In this document: positions 1-10,375 of the stretch, piece after piece
Layout of the letters: each line of letters opens with the position of its first letter
How positions within the stretch are numbered: position 1 is the stretch's first letter
Source: Agelaius tricolor
Taxonomy: Eukaryota > Chordata > Aves > Passeriformes > Icteridae
Assembly (NCBI GenBank): GCA_023055355.1
Contig: JALJCS010000036.1
Span: forward strand, 668,501-732,500
Reading direction: 5' to 3'
DNA: 64,000 bases
Notes under the pieces: model-generated
Databases searched by the model: none
Seen by the model: only the letters and a program-made list of their open reading frames with translations
Told to the model about the DNA's origin: nothing
Made by a program: the position numbers and the translations under genes

Positions 1-350
1 AGGCCTCGGGAACAAAATGCAAACAATGGTTATCTGCTGCTGTGGAATGCAACAGGTGCAACTGGGATTGGCCCATGTGGTTGTTTCTAATTAATGGCCA
101 ATCACAGCCCAGCTGGCTCAGACTCTCTGTCCGAGACACAAGCTTTTGTTATTCACTCTTTCTTTTGCTATTCTTAGCCAGCCTTCTGATGAAATCCTTT
201 CTTCTATTCTTTTAGTACAGCTTTAATATAACATATATCATAAAATATATATTATGATATATATTATCATAAATCAGCCTTCTGAAACATGGAGTCAGAT
301 CCTCCTCTCTTCCCTCATCCTCAGACCCCAGTGAACACGGTCACAGTTGG
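1..350 (+). mobile_element. LTR-like fragment of an avian endogenous retrovirus
   Basis: This stretch lies upstream of the first visible UBXN11 exon, inside an intron. It resembles, from memory, a high-copy passerine ERV LTR: a CCAAT-type block (about 95-110), a T-rich block (about 150-215), an AT block with A-rich polyadenylation-like signals (220-275), then an R/U5-like block that fades near 350. The AT block (about 230-275) looks expanded into a near-palindromic TATATA stretch. No internal retroviral gene is present, so it would be a solo or truncated LTR cut by the window edge. The family name and exact ends cannot be fixed without a repeat library. Confidence 0.5.
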
Positions 351-584
351 CAGGGGTCCGAGGATTTTTCAGAAAAGATCATGGCTACACAGAGGAGCCC
401 AGCTGCATCCCCACAGCGCCTGTAAAGCCTCTCCTGTCCTGTGCAGTAATTTCTAGAGATGGACAATCCATGTCTGTGATGCAGACCTTTCTGCGAGGCC
501 ACAGCAGCCCAACCAGGAGCTGCCCAGCAGAAAGATCAGCCCAGCAAGGCTGAGGTGTGAGCAGGAGCTCTCCTGTTGTTTCAG

Positions 585-3500
585 CAATGCCTGCAGGACA
601 TCATGGATGGTTATTTCCCCTCCGAGCTGCAGCCGCGCTACCCTGACGGGGTCCCCTTGCAGGCAAGTGCCACCCCCAGCTCCTGGGCCCACAGAAGGGA
701 GCCTGGGGCGTGTGGGGCCGTGCAGGTGTGGCTGGGGCCAGGGCGGGCACCCAGGGCACCTGCAGCAGCCGTTACAGGAAACGTCTCAGCACCAGGGTTC
801 AAGGGTTCCTGTGCCTCAGTGAAGCCGCCTTGGAGCGAGGCTTCTGAGAGCACAGCAGGCTCTGTGAGACAAACAGCACATGCAGGAAATTAGGAGCTGT
901 GGCACAAAAAGGAGGGGGAAAAATGTTCTCAAAAGGTCCCCTGGAAAAGCTCGTTACGTGAGATTGAGCAAGAACTTTTTAAAGGGGATGTTGTGGGAGT
1001 TTGTTTTGCCACAGTTTAAATGGATTTGGCCACCTGAGGTTCTCTTGGGCCCCAGTTTTTGATTTCTCAGAAATGGCAAAGAGCCAAAGCCACATTTGCA
1101 GGCAGAGAGCCTCAGAGGACTCCAATGTAGGTCTGGGAGTGCACCTGCAATGTCAGCAGGCACAGCCAGAGGCTGGACTCCCCCTGTGCCAGGAGAAACC
1201 AGGGCACAGCTGCCTGAGCAGGACAAGGTCGGGCCAGCTGGGAGCTCTGGGGCTGAGAAAGGCCCATGGAAGGGCCATGAAAGGCCCATGGAAGAGGGAT
1301 CGTGCAGAGCTCTGGGGGCTGGGGTCCCCTGGGCAGCCTTGGTTTGGGGTTTACAGCTGCTGCCTGGCATGGCCGTGGTTTGTTGGGCTCAGATGCAGCA
1401 AGAGGAGCTTGTGCAACACTCAGATTTGCCTACAGGTCACTGACAGGAGGGACGTGGTGTTCCAGAAGCCAGACCTTGCAGGGAGCTTTCCTGGCCTTGG
1501 CCACGTGGTGGGTACTTCAGAATCCAGCAGAGTGCAGGAAACCTCCAAGAGCCCAGGTAAAATCTTAAACCTGCCTCGAAAATGCTGCTCAGTCTTGAGG
1601 AGGAGGATTCTTCAACCTTACCAGGTGGGAGGAGAGGAATGTGAGGGTCTCAGCAATTCTGGGTCAGGAGCTGGGAGCCAGCAGCACACACAGGATCCTC
1701 TCAGCATTAATCCTGCTGAAGAATGAGATGTGGCAAGTAATAAAATAATAGAAATTCAGCAGGTTGCCAAAACCATATCTGCCCCGTGCTTTTCTGAAAG
1801 GCCAAGCTTCCTTCCAGCTTGACCACATGAAAGGATGCTGAGGTAACCCTGCAGGCCTGAGGAGAGCTGCTTGCAAACACCACTCCTTTCAAAAAGTCAT
1901 TCCAAAAATGAAGATATCGTCAGGGCGAATTTACCGTAACTGCACCCAATATGGGACAGTTTCTCTTCAGACTTTCACAGCAGAATATGGGACATCAAAG
2001 GCCACAGATTCCTCATTTGGCTTCTAGACACTTGCAGTCTGTGTAAGCAGTATCTGACAGGGCTGGGAAGTCAGAAATCAGTGGGGCTGTGGGTGCATCA
2101 CTAAATAACCCAGCACAGGTATCCCTCATGAGAAACAGCTGCCTGCCTCATACAACTGTGCTCAAGGCTAAAGCTAAATATCCCCTTTATCCGAGCAGCA
2201 AAATAAAGAATTGTCCAAGCAGAAAGGAGTGGACACCTGCAAATTCACCCTCCCAAGGTGCAAAATGTCCCAGTCTGTAAAAATGGGGATGGCTCCAGTT
2301 TTCCACAGCAGAGCTGCCCAGAGCTGAGCACCCCAGCCGTGCACAGCTCGCACTGGTGATGCTGACAGTCAAACGTTCAGTGGGGCACAAAGTGGGACAG
2401 CTTAAGGGAGGCACCCAGGAGCTGCTCTGGGCCTCACTGGGGTGCCGAGAGCTCTCCCTGTCGGCTGCTGCTCTCTCCTTTCACCAAATCTGCCTCTTCT
2501 GGAGGCAAAACCTTTGTCACCAAGGTCACGCACGGACGCATCTCCCCTCTACTCCCCAGGTCCCAAAGCCTCCTTGGAGCAGGATCCCAGCGAGGTTTGC
2601 CAGCCCCTGGAGCACAGAGGGAGCATGGGCAGGGCCCAAGGAGCAGCTCCACAGGTACCAGCGGGCTCCAGACAGCCCAGGGGGAGAGCAGGGGTGATGC
2701 TCTGGACTCAGCTCCCTGCACAGCACCCACAGCCCCTCCCTGGCCTCTCTCAGCTCTGTGGAAGCTCCCAGAGAGGCTGCACCAGGGCACACGTGGCACT
2801 GGGCCCGTGCCTGGTGGCTGTGCCAGCTCTGGCTGCTCTCCCTGCAGGGCTCTGATGGGCAGCAGAGCAGCGAGGAAATCCTGCTGGAAACACCTGGGCT
2901 GGCTGCCCTGGAGAGCTACAGGTACAGCCCCCCACCCTTCAGGATCTCCTCTTCCTCCTATTTTATCACTGCAGGTTTAATTCAGGGAGTTCAGTTGAGG
3001 AATGGATTTTCCCCTTTTAGACCTCAGAAATAGTGAGACAAAAGGCCAAGTTTGGTCTTTTGGGAAAACCACTGAATTTTTCATGGCAAACGTGCCATAT
3101 TTTACATCTCTAACAAAAAGCTTCTGTTGTTCAAAATGTCACTTATTTATGTGAAAGTTTTCCCGACAGCAAGCCAAGGCCTAGGAGTTTGTAACTATTG
3201 AAGGAGCTCTCTGCAGTCATATTAAATGGAGAACTCCTCCAGAAAATTGATGGTGGGAGGTCTCACTAACAGCACTTTTCCACTCAGTCTTCTGGCAAGC
3301 CAAGACCCAAATAACTAATGAAAAAAAACCCCAAGCAGATTATTTTTAATCAAAGAAGTAGGGCAAAGTACTTACCAGACAACCCTGGTTTAAAATGAAA
3401 AAGCTAAAAAAGGCCCATAACCCTCTTGAAGGCACCTTCAGGCTGGGGAAGCTCAGCAGCAGTTTGGGCTCTGGGTTGGTCTGGGTGCCCCTGGTCAGAC

Positions 3501-4544
3501 AGTGCCTCATTCACCTCAAGGACATTCCCAAACACCAAACTCCTGTCCCATGGAGGCTGTTCCTGCTGAGAGGAGCCCTCTCCTGGGCTGACAGGGCTCT
3601 CTGGCCCAGGGTGAAGGCAGCAGAGGAGGCTGGAGCCCCCGAGCTCTGCAGGCTGCGCATCAGGTCCGAGAGCGGGGAGCAGACGTACGAGCTGAGGATG
3701 CTGCTCACAGACACCATCGGGGACCTGCGCCAGCTGCTCGCCCACCTCAGGTAGCCCAGCCCTCCCTCCCCTCGCTGCCTGACTCTGCAGGACCCCAGGA
3801 AAGGGTTCCTCAGGTCCTGGAGCTTCAAACATCAGCCTGAGCTGGGTCACAGCCCTGTGCCCACCCAGCACTCTCCAGGCAGAGTCCTGAGAAGCTCAGA
3901 GCATTTCATGCCCCCCTTTGCCACACAGCAACAGAGGAAAACTTCTGTCCTCTCCAAATTGCCATCAGATCCAGCCCCAGTGCTGCCTTTGCCTCCTTCC
4001 AGCACTCACCCAGCTGGTGCCACCCTTCCCAAGGTGCTGGAAGCTGAGCTGCAGCCCTGGCCTGGCTCAGCCAGCTGTGTCCCAAAACACCTAACGCTGC
4101 ACAAGGGCTCCCTCAGCCTTGGGGACAGCTCCAGGTGGCTGAGGGGCCCCTCTGCTGTCCCCACTCCTGCTGCCTGGCCTAGTGTGAGCCCAGGCTGAGC
4201 TCAGTGCTGGTGGGATGCAGGAGCCTCTTCCTCCCCAGTGCAGCTGTGTGCTGGCCAGGCTGCTCCATGGCCGCACTTTGGGCTGCAAACCCTTTTTCCT
4301 GCTCTTGCATAACCGCAGCTGGATCAGTCAGAACCTTGGGGAATCCCATGAGTAGGAGGAGATTGTGCTGTTCTTTCCTAGGGGTGGAAACTCGGACTAT
4401 GAGATCATCAGCACCTTTCCCCAGAGGGTGTACACGGACAGCTCCAGGAGCCTGCAGGAGTGTGGGCTGGTCCCCAGGGCCTCGCTGCTGCTCCGCAGGA
4501 GAGAGTCCTGCCAGCAGCAGGGCAGGGGGCTGCAGCCGGCCTAG
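585..4544 (+). CDS. UBXN11: UBX domain protein 11 (3' half of gene)
   Basis: UBXN11 (socius) is a UBX-domain protein linked to Rnd GTPases and p97-type adaptors. Supported exons are 585-662 (ending GVPLQ), 1436-1556, 2848-2921 (with EILLETPGLAALESY), 3610-3750 and 4382-4544 (TAG stop at 4542). The last two encode the ubiquitin-like UBX fold, from LCRLRIRSESGEQTYEL to GLVPRASLLLRRR. Exon phases agree from 2848 onward. A further exon at 2560-2654 fits the phases on both sides but its 31 residues do not resemble the mammalian SEP-region sequence, so it is tentative. The donor after 662 is GC, not GT. The C-terminus is short: the long proline/glycine tail of human UBXN11 is missing. The 5' exons lie outside the window. 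It is convergent with SH3BGRL3. Confidence 0.85.
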
Positions 4545-5460
4545 GAGCTGCTCTGCACCGGGAGGGAGCTGCCTCTCACCTTACCGGCCTGCCCTGGCTG
4601 GGAAACAGGGAGAGCTTTTCTTTCCAGATTCAGTTTCACTGTGCTGGACATGGAGAGGAGCTGGGTTGGAGCAGCCGTTTGGCCGCTCCCTTTGGCAGAG
4701 GGGCCAGGCCAGCCCTGCTGCCCCACGGCGGCTGCTGGGGCCCTGGACAGCGGGGTCCCAGCACAGGGACATTTCCAGCAGCTCACCTGGGCTCGGGCCT
4801 GCTCCTCATCTCTGTGCAGGTAACACAGGCTGAGCCCTGCCCAGGAGCCTGCCAGCCTCAGCCCAGCACCGGGCAGTGCTCCGGGACTGGAGCAGCAGGA
4901 TGGACACACAGCCAGGGCAGTTTGCATTCTGCACACAGCTGCTGCTGCTCCCTGCAGATCTCACCTGCACTGACAGCAGGGGACAGGCTCAGTCCCACGG
5001 TCTGTGCTGGAGCTAAACCTGAAGGCCTTGAGTTATTGGCTGGCTGGGGCTGAGCCAGGCTCAGCTGGGAGCTCCTGCTGCTGCTGGGCTTCCTGTACGT
5101 GCACAGCTCCTTCCCTTGGACAGCCCCCAGCTGCAGCGGGGCCCAGGCTCCAGCCTGCCTGCAGGCACCCGCCCTCCTCCTCCTCCTGGTGCTGCAACAG
5201 GACACCGTGTCACCGAGAGCAGCAAACCCCCCTCTGCCCAGCCCTGAACAAAGCATCTTCCTCCCCGGCCCGTGGGCTGGGGCTGCGCTTTTCCCTTTCC
5301 CTTTCCCCAGCACATTCTTCCCATTCCAGCTGTGACAAGCTCTCACTTGACTCCCAGCTGACAGCACTCCCACTCACGCGGGGCAGGGCCTTCTGGCAGG
5401 TTCCCTCTTCACACAGACCCAGCCCTCAGTGAAGGCTCCCAATAAAACCCTTTATTCCAC
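4545..5460 (+). other. UBXN11 3'UTR with convergent polyadenylation signals
   Basis: No open frame with recognisable homology follows the UBXN11 stop. A plus-strand AATAAA occurs at 5441-5446. Four bases later TTTATT (5451-5456) supplies an AATAAA on the minus strand, so one 16-bp segment can end both UBXN11 and the convergent SH3BGRL3 transcript. The interval is GC- and CTG-rich with no clear transposon. Confidence 0.6.
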
Positions 5461-6849
5461 TGCAATTTCCACTTCCTTCAGCTTTCAAAGGCACGGTTGG
5501 AAGCCCAGAGCTCTTCCCAGAGCCCTCTGAGCAGAGCTGCACGACTCAAACGCAGGAAGCAAACCAGCAGCTTCCCCAGCTCCCCGTGTGCACTGACTCA
5601 ACCCACCCAGCTCTCCCTCAGCTTCCTCCTCTCCCACCTGCAGCAGATTGAGGAGCAGCTGTTTCCCCCGCCCCTCTGTGTCCTGCTCTAGGCAATCTTT
5701 GTGCCAAAGGTTTGTTTTTCACTGCCACATCCGGCTGAGGCTGTCCCTGCCCCGGGCAGAGGGGAGGAATGCTCCGGTACCTGTCCCTGCTGCGCCGTAG
5801 GACATTCGCACACGTCCTGGGAGCCTCTGATTAGCAGCAGCAAGCTAAGGTGTTAAGATCTTTGTGTCAGGCTGCAGCAGCAGGTACAACCCACTCAGCT
5901 GGAAATGACTCATGATCCTTAGGTAGGGTGATGTTTAACCTGTAGCCAAAATAAAACCCGATTTAAAGGAAAGGCAAGAGCGGCGCTGTGAAAGGTACAG
6001 TAACATTTAATAGCATCTCGGAAGACAACACTGGTTATAAACTTGCTTTTTGGCAGGAAAACAAAATGCACTTGGTCCAGGATTGCAAACAAGCCAACAC
6101 AAAGAGGAAAGATGGGACAGCTGGAGCATCAGCTGTTCTGGGGCAGCCCCGAGCCATTAATGCTCACCAGGGAGCCTGCTCAGGGTGGAGGGTGGCCAGA
6201 GCAGCACAGATCCCACTGCCAGCCCCACCCATTCCCCAGGCAGCCTTCAGCCCCAGCCCCACCGTGGTGGGCACTCACACCCAAATTCTGTGCAGTATTT
6301 TTGCATTAAATTAAGACCAAAAAAAAAAAAACAAAAAAAAACCAACCATCAAAAAAACCCTTACTTAGTTGCCATAATCTCTGCAGTTGAGATGAAGGGG
6401 GCGGGGGGGGGAAAGACAAAAAAAAAAAAGGAAATGAGGCAGCAGAATTTACAATTTTAACAGCAACTGGGAGAAGTGGGAAGTACCGTGCAGCCCTAAG
6501 CCCTCCCCTGGCGAGGCAGAGGAGGGGGCTGAAGGCCAGGATCACCTCACACAGCCCCAGAGGCTTTGCTGTTTACAGAGGCACTGGAAGCTGCCGTGAG
6601 CCAGGCCCAGCTCTGCTCACAGGCCAAGCAGCGAGCGTCGCTTTCTTTGGATCCCTCTGGGATGAGGCCGGGGTCAGGCAGGAGGGAGTCGGAGGCAGCT
6701 GCAATGAGGAGTTTTGGTCGTGGTTTTTCCCTGGGCTGGGATACAGGTGGTGGTGCCAGGACAGCGCTGACAGCCTGCGGGTGAGGGTGGTCGGAGATGA
6801 GGGCGCTCAGGAATGCAGGTAGAGTCCAGGCTGGGAGGGGAAGCGGGGC
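5461..6849 (-). other. SH3BGRL3 3'UTR / intergenic
   Basis: This lies between the SH3BGRL3 stop and the shared polyadenylation segment near 5450. A closer minus-strand ATTAAA signal is read from TTTAAT at 6006-6011, so the 3'UTR may be about 0.85 or 1.4 kb. The interval holds A-rich simple sequence at 6318-6360 and 6418-6430 and a G run near 6400. No gene is seen. Confidence 0.5.
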
Positions 6850-7719
6850 TCAGGCCAACTTCAGGAACTCCTGCAGAGTGTTTTGCTCCACAGCTTCCAC
6901 GAAGAGCTCGTAATCCTGCAGGGAAACGCCACACGCTCACTCCCGAGGCAGGAGGGGCCCTGAGGCCATGGCACCATCTGCTTCACAGCCCTGGCACCCT
7001 GGCACCGTCTGCTTCACAGCCCTGGCACCAGCCGTTTGTGCCAAGGATGACGGGACAAGGCGGGCACAGCCCCACTGCCACCCAAACCCCCGGCCTGGGT
7101 CCCCTTTTTCCCAAGGCAAACAGCCGTGCTGGTCCCTGCACCTCGCTAGAAATGATTTACAGGGCATCCTGAACACGTGCAGCACATCCAAGGACAGGAG
7201 AGCACCCAGCCCCAGCCCCGGCGTGGAGCACAGCCTCACCCCGCAGTACTGGTCCCCGTTGACGATCTGGGGTGGGATGGCTTTGGGGTTGCCTGCCTTG
7301 GCCCTCATCTCCTCCCGGAGAGCGTTGTCCTGCGAGATATCCACCAGCTCGTACTTGATGTTCTTGCCGTCCAGGATTCGGGTTACCTCGCTCTGTTGGG
7401 ATTTGATCTGGAAGCCGGGTGGGAGAGGCAGGTTACGGGAGATGGAGAGGAGCGCCACGGGTGGCTGGGTGGGCACACACCCAGTGTGCCAGCCGGGCTC
7501 AGCGCGGTGCCCCCGGCCGCACGGGAGGACAGCCAGCACGGAGCGGTGGCTCCGGGGCCAGGTGGGGACGGTACAGGGGAGAGGGGACAGCGAGGATGGG
7601 GCGGGGGCTCGGCTGCCGCACGGACAGAGCGCGCAGCCCGGGCCCGGCCCGCAGCCCCGCCCGGTGCTCACCTCCCGGGAGCCGGTCACCGACGTGCTGT
7701 AGACCTTGAGGGTGCTCAT
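6850..7719 (-). CDS. SH3BGRL3: SH3 domain-binding glutamate-rich-like protein 3
   Basis: A small cytosolic thioredoxin-fold protein related to glutaredoxins but lacking the catalytic CxxC pair. Three coding exons, all phase 0: 7672-7719 (16 codons from the ATG at 7717-7719, MSTLKVYSTSVTGSRE), 7240-7407 (56 codons, IKSQQSEVTRILDGK to DQYCG) and 6850-6915 (DYELFVEAVEQNTLQEFLK to TGA). They sum to 93 residues, the usual length of the family, and the sequence is nearly identical to the mammalian protein. Donors are GT and acceptors AG throughout. The start sits in a CpG-rich promoter beside a GC minisatellite. It is convergent with UBXN11 and its 5' end is about 0.7 kb from the 3' end of CEP85. 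Confidence 0.97.
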
Positions 7720-7914
7720 GGTGCGATCGCGGCCGCTCCCAGCGCCAGCCCGGCCGGGGGAGCAGGGAGGGAGGGAGGGAGGGAGGATGGAGGGAGGGAG
7801 GAGCGGCAGCCCCGCCGCCGCCCGGCCGGCATGTGACTGCGGCGGCCAATGGGACCGGCGGCACCGGGCATGCGGCCTCGGCGGGGCCGGCCCCGGGACA
7901 CCGCCCCTGGGACA
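7720..7914 (-). promoter_or_regulatory. SH3BGRL3 CpG promoter and 5'UTR
   Basis: GC-rich, CpG-dense sequence immediately upstream of the SH3BGRL3 start. It includes a purine (GGGA)n tract at about 7766-7802 and an inverted CCAAT (CCAATGGG at about 7846). No TATA box is evident. This fits a housekeeping CpG-island promoter; the exact transcription start is not visible. Confidence 0.55.
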
Positions 7915-8235
7915 CCGCCCCGCCGGCACCGGGAACCGCCGGCACCGGGAACCGCCGACACCGGCACCGCCCCGCCGGCACCGGGAACCGCCGGCACCGG
8001 GAACCGCCGACACCGGGAACCGCCGGCACCGGGAACCGCCGGCACCGGGAACCGCCGACACCGGCACCGCCCCGCCGGCACCGGGAACCGCCGGCACCGG
8101 GAACCGCCGGCACCGGGAACCGCCGGCACCGGGAACCGCCCCGCCGGCACCGGGAACCGCCGACAGCGGCACCGCCCCGCCGGCACCGGGAACCGCCGAC
8201 AGCGGCACCGCCCCGCCGGCACCGGCCCGACAGAG
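7915..8235. repeat. 16-bp GC minisatellite
   Basis: A tandem array with the core CCGCCGGCACCGGGAA, a one-base variant (CCGCCGACACCGGGAA) and longer interspersed units carrying CACCGCCC. Because 16 is not a multiple of 3 and the unit has no stop in most frames, it creates long spurious open frames on both strands. It lies between the SH3BGRL3 promoter and the 3' end of CEP85. Confidence 0.9.
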
Positions 8236-8394
8236 ACCGGGGAGCCACTGGAACCGCCCCGACAGGCAATGGGGAGCCACCGGCACCGCTCCCACCGGGC
8301 ACTGCGGAGCCACCGCCCGTACCGGCAGAGGCACCGGCAGCAACCCCGGAGCTCCTCCCTCGCTCGCTCCCCAGGCAGGACGGCCTCGCACGAG

Positions 8395-10375
8395 TGGGGC
8401 AGAGCAGCTTTATTTGATACTCCAAATACCCGATACAAACAAGCGCCGAGACGGAGACTGGGACAAAGACACCGAGCCCAACGGGACCGGGCACAACACC
8501 GGGGAGCGGGGGGACATGGGTGACACGAGGAAGGGGGGACAGGGAGGGGACACCGTCCTGGAGCCCTGGCCTGGGGTGTTCTGTAGGCCAAGATTTCCCC
8601 TGCAGCAGCAGCAGACAGCACACAGGGCCAGAGGGGCTCAGCTGAGCAGGAGGATGAGGAGGGGACACAGGACTGGGCAGCCCGGCTGCTGGGACAGCTC
8701 CAGGCAGCAGCTGAGGCGGTTCCAGCCACAATAACCTCATCCCAGAATCACCTCTGCAGGGGCAGAGGGCACACCTGTCCCCTCACAGCACCCAGGGACG
8801 AGATCCTGCACCCCCAAAGCAAAGGGGAGAAGGAGATGGTGCTCAACCCCCCTGAGAACCTGCAGGAGCCAGCAGAGCTCCCAGCAGTCGGGACAAACGG
8901 CTTCAAAAACAGCCCTGGCCATGTGTTTTGCTCAGTACAGAGCACCAGCAGCCTGGGGACAGACACAGAACACCCCAGGAGAGCAGGACAGACAGACAGA
9001 CATGGCTGTGTGCTCCCTGTGTGGGACAAACCAACCAGTTCCTGGCCACCGTCCCCCATGGTGGCCAAACACCGAGAACAAAACAGATTTGGTCTTAAAA
9101 TTGTAACACAAAGGAATAACAAAAGCATTTCTGCCAAAGCCAGGGCTCGCAGCCCCAACGTGAAGCAAGAGCAGCCAAACACCACAAGTGTCAGCAGGAC
9201 TTCTCCCTGTCACAGCTTGGGCATCTTGCTGTTAACTCAAGATGAAAACCCAAATTCCACCCTCAGTACTGTAAGGCTGTCACTGGGGTGAGGGAGGGTG
9301 GTAGGACACTGAAACTGATCCCTCAGGGACTCATTTAGAAATCCCATTACTTGCAGAGGAGCAGGGGAGGAGGGACAGGGCTGTGACAAAGCCCAAGTGG
9401 CCACTGCTGGCAGGAAGAGCTCCCTGTGCCACCCACTCCACATCAGGACCAGTATGGCTTTCTCCCAGTAAAGCAGATGTGTCCCCAGAGGCTCTTGGAG
9501 GCTCTGGCAGGGCCCACAGACACTTGGGGCTCCCCAGGAGTGTTTTGATGGCTCTAAAAGGCTGTGAGAGGGAAGAGCAGCCCCTCACCTGCCAGGGGAT
9601 GCATTAGGCACGGAGCAGATGGGGGCAGAGGGTTCTTCCAGCTCATTAAGGCACTTCAGCATCAACCCACTTCCTCTGCAGTCTGAATCACAGCCCACTC
9701 GCACTGCTGATCCAGGGAGACAAAAGGCTTAAGGCTTCTGGGGTAACAGTGCCCAGGGGGAGCATCTCCAGAGTCTTTTAGTGTTGCTTTATTCCTCAAC
9801 TCGTGCTGGCTGCTGAATGGCTGCAGCACCTGAGGAGAGCAGGTCCTGCTCCATCAATCCAAGGCAGCAGCAGCAGCACCTCGATGTAAATGCCAGCAGT
9901 GGAACTGGCACACCTGCCTGCCCATGGAATCCAGATATCCCACAAACACTCTGACAACCCTCTGGTCCCACAGGACCTGCACAGGGAGGTCATCAGCAAG
10001 ACCAGGGCATACATGTCCTTTTAGCCATCATTTTAACCATCACACTTGCATGTTCAGCATTTGACGTGCCTGGAAGGCAAGTCAGAATCCATCTCCCAGC
10101 ATCAGAGGCCACGGCAGCTCCAGCAAACACAGCATAAACCACATTCCACAAGATCAAAGCTACTGCAAAGCCTGACACCGAAGCCCTGAATTATCCCAGT
10201 CAGCAGCTGAACACTTCTGGCCACAAACCCCCTGATTCCTCACAGATCAGGTAAGTCACACGTCCTGTACCCGAGCAGAGGGATGGTAAAGTGCTGAATA
10301 CGTTTAGGGTTGAAGGAGCACGAGACTCCTGAGAGTTTCAAGTCTTCATTCCCTGTCTTACTTTGGGAGTGCTCT
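8395..10375 (-). other. CEP85 3'UTR
   Basis: This is the minus-strand sequence after the CEP85 stop. Two AATAAA signals are seen in minus orientation: TTTATT at 9788-9793 (proximal, about 0.6 kb UTR) and at 8409-8414 (distal, about 2 kb UTR). The distal site lies just beyond the minisatellite, so CEP85 transcription would end about 0.7 kb before the SH3BGRL3 start. No open frame with homology is present. Confidence 0.6.

Noticed and set aside
6937..8740. Long open frames (337-484 codons) on both strands through the SH3BGRL3 promoter
   Set aside because: They run through the 16-bp GC minisatellite, which lacks stops in several frames, and encode only repeat peptides; the real SH3BGRL3 exons explain the conserved part.
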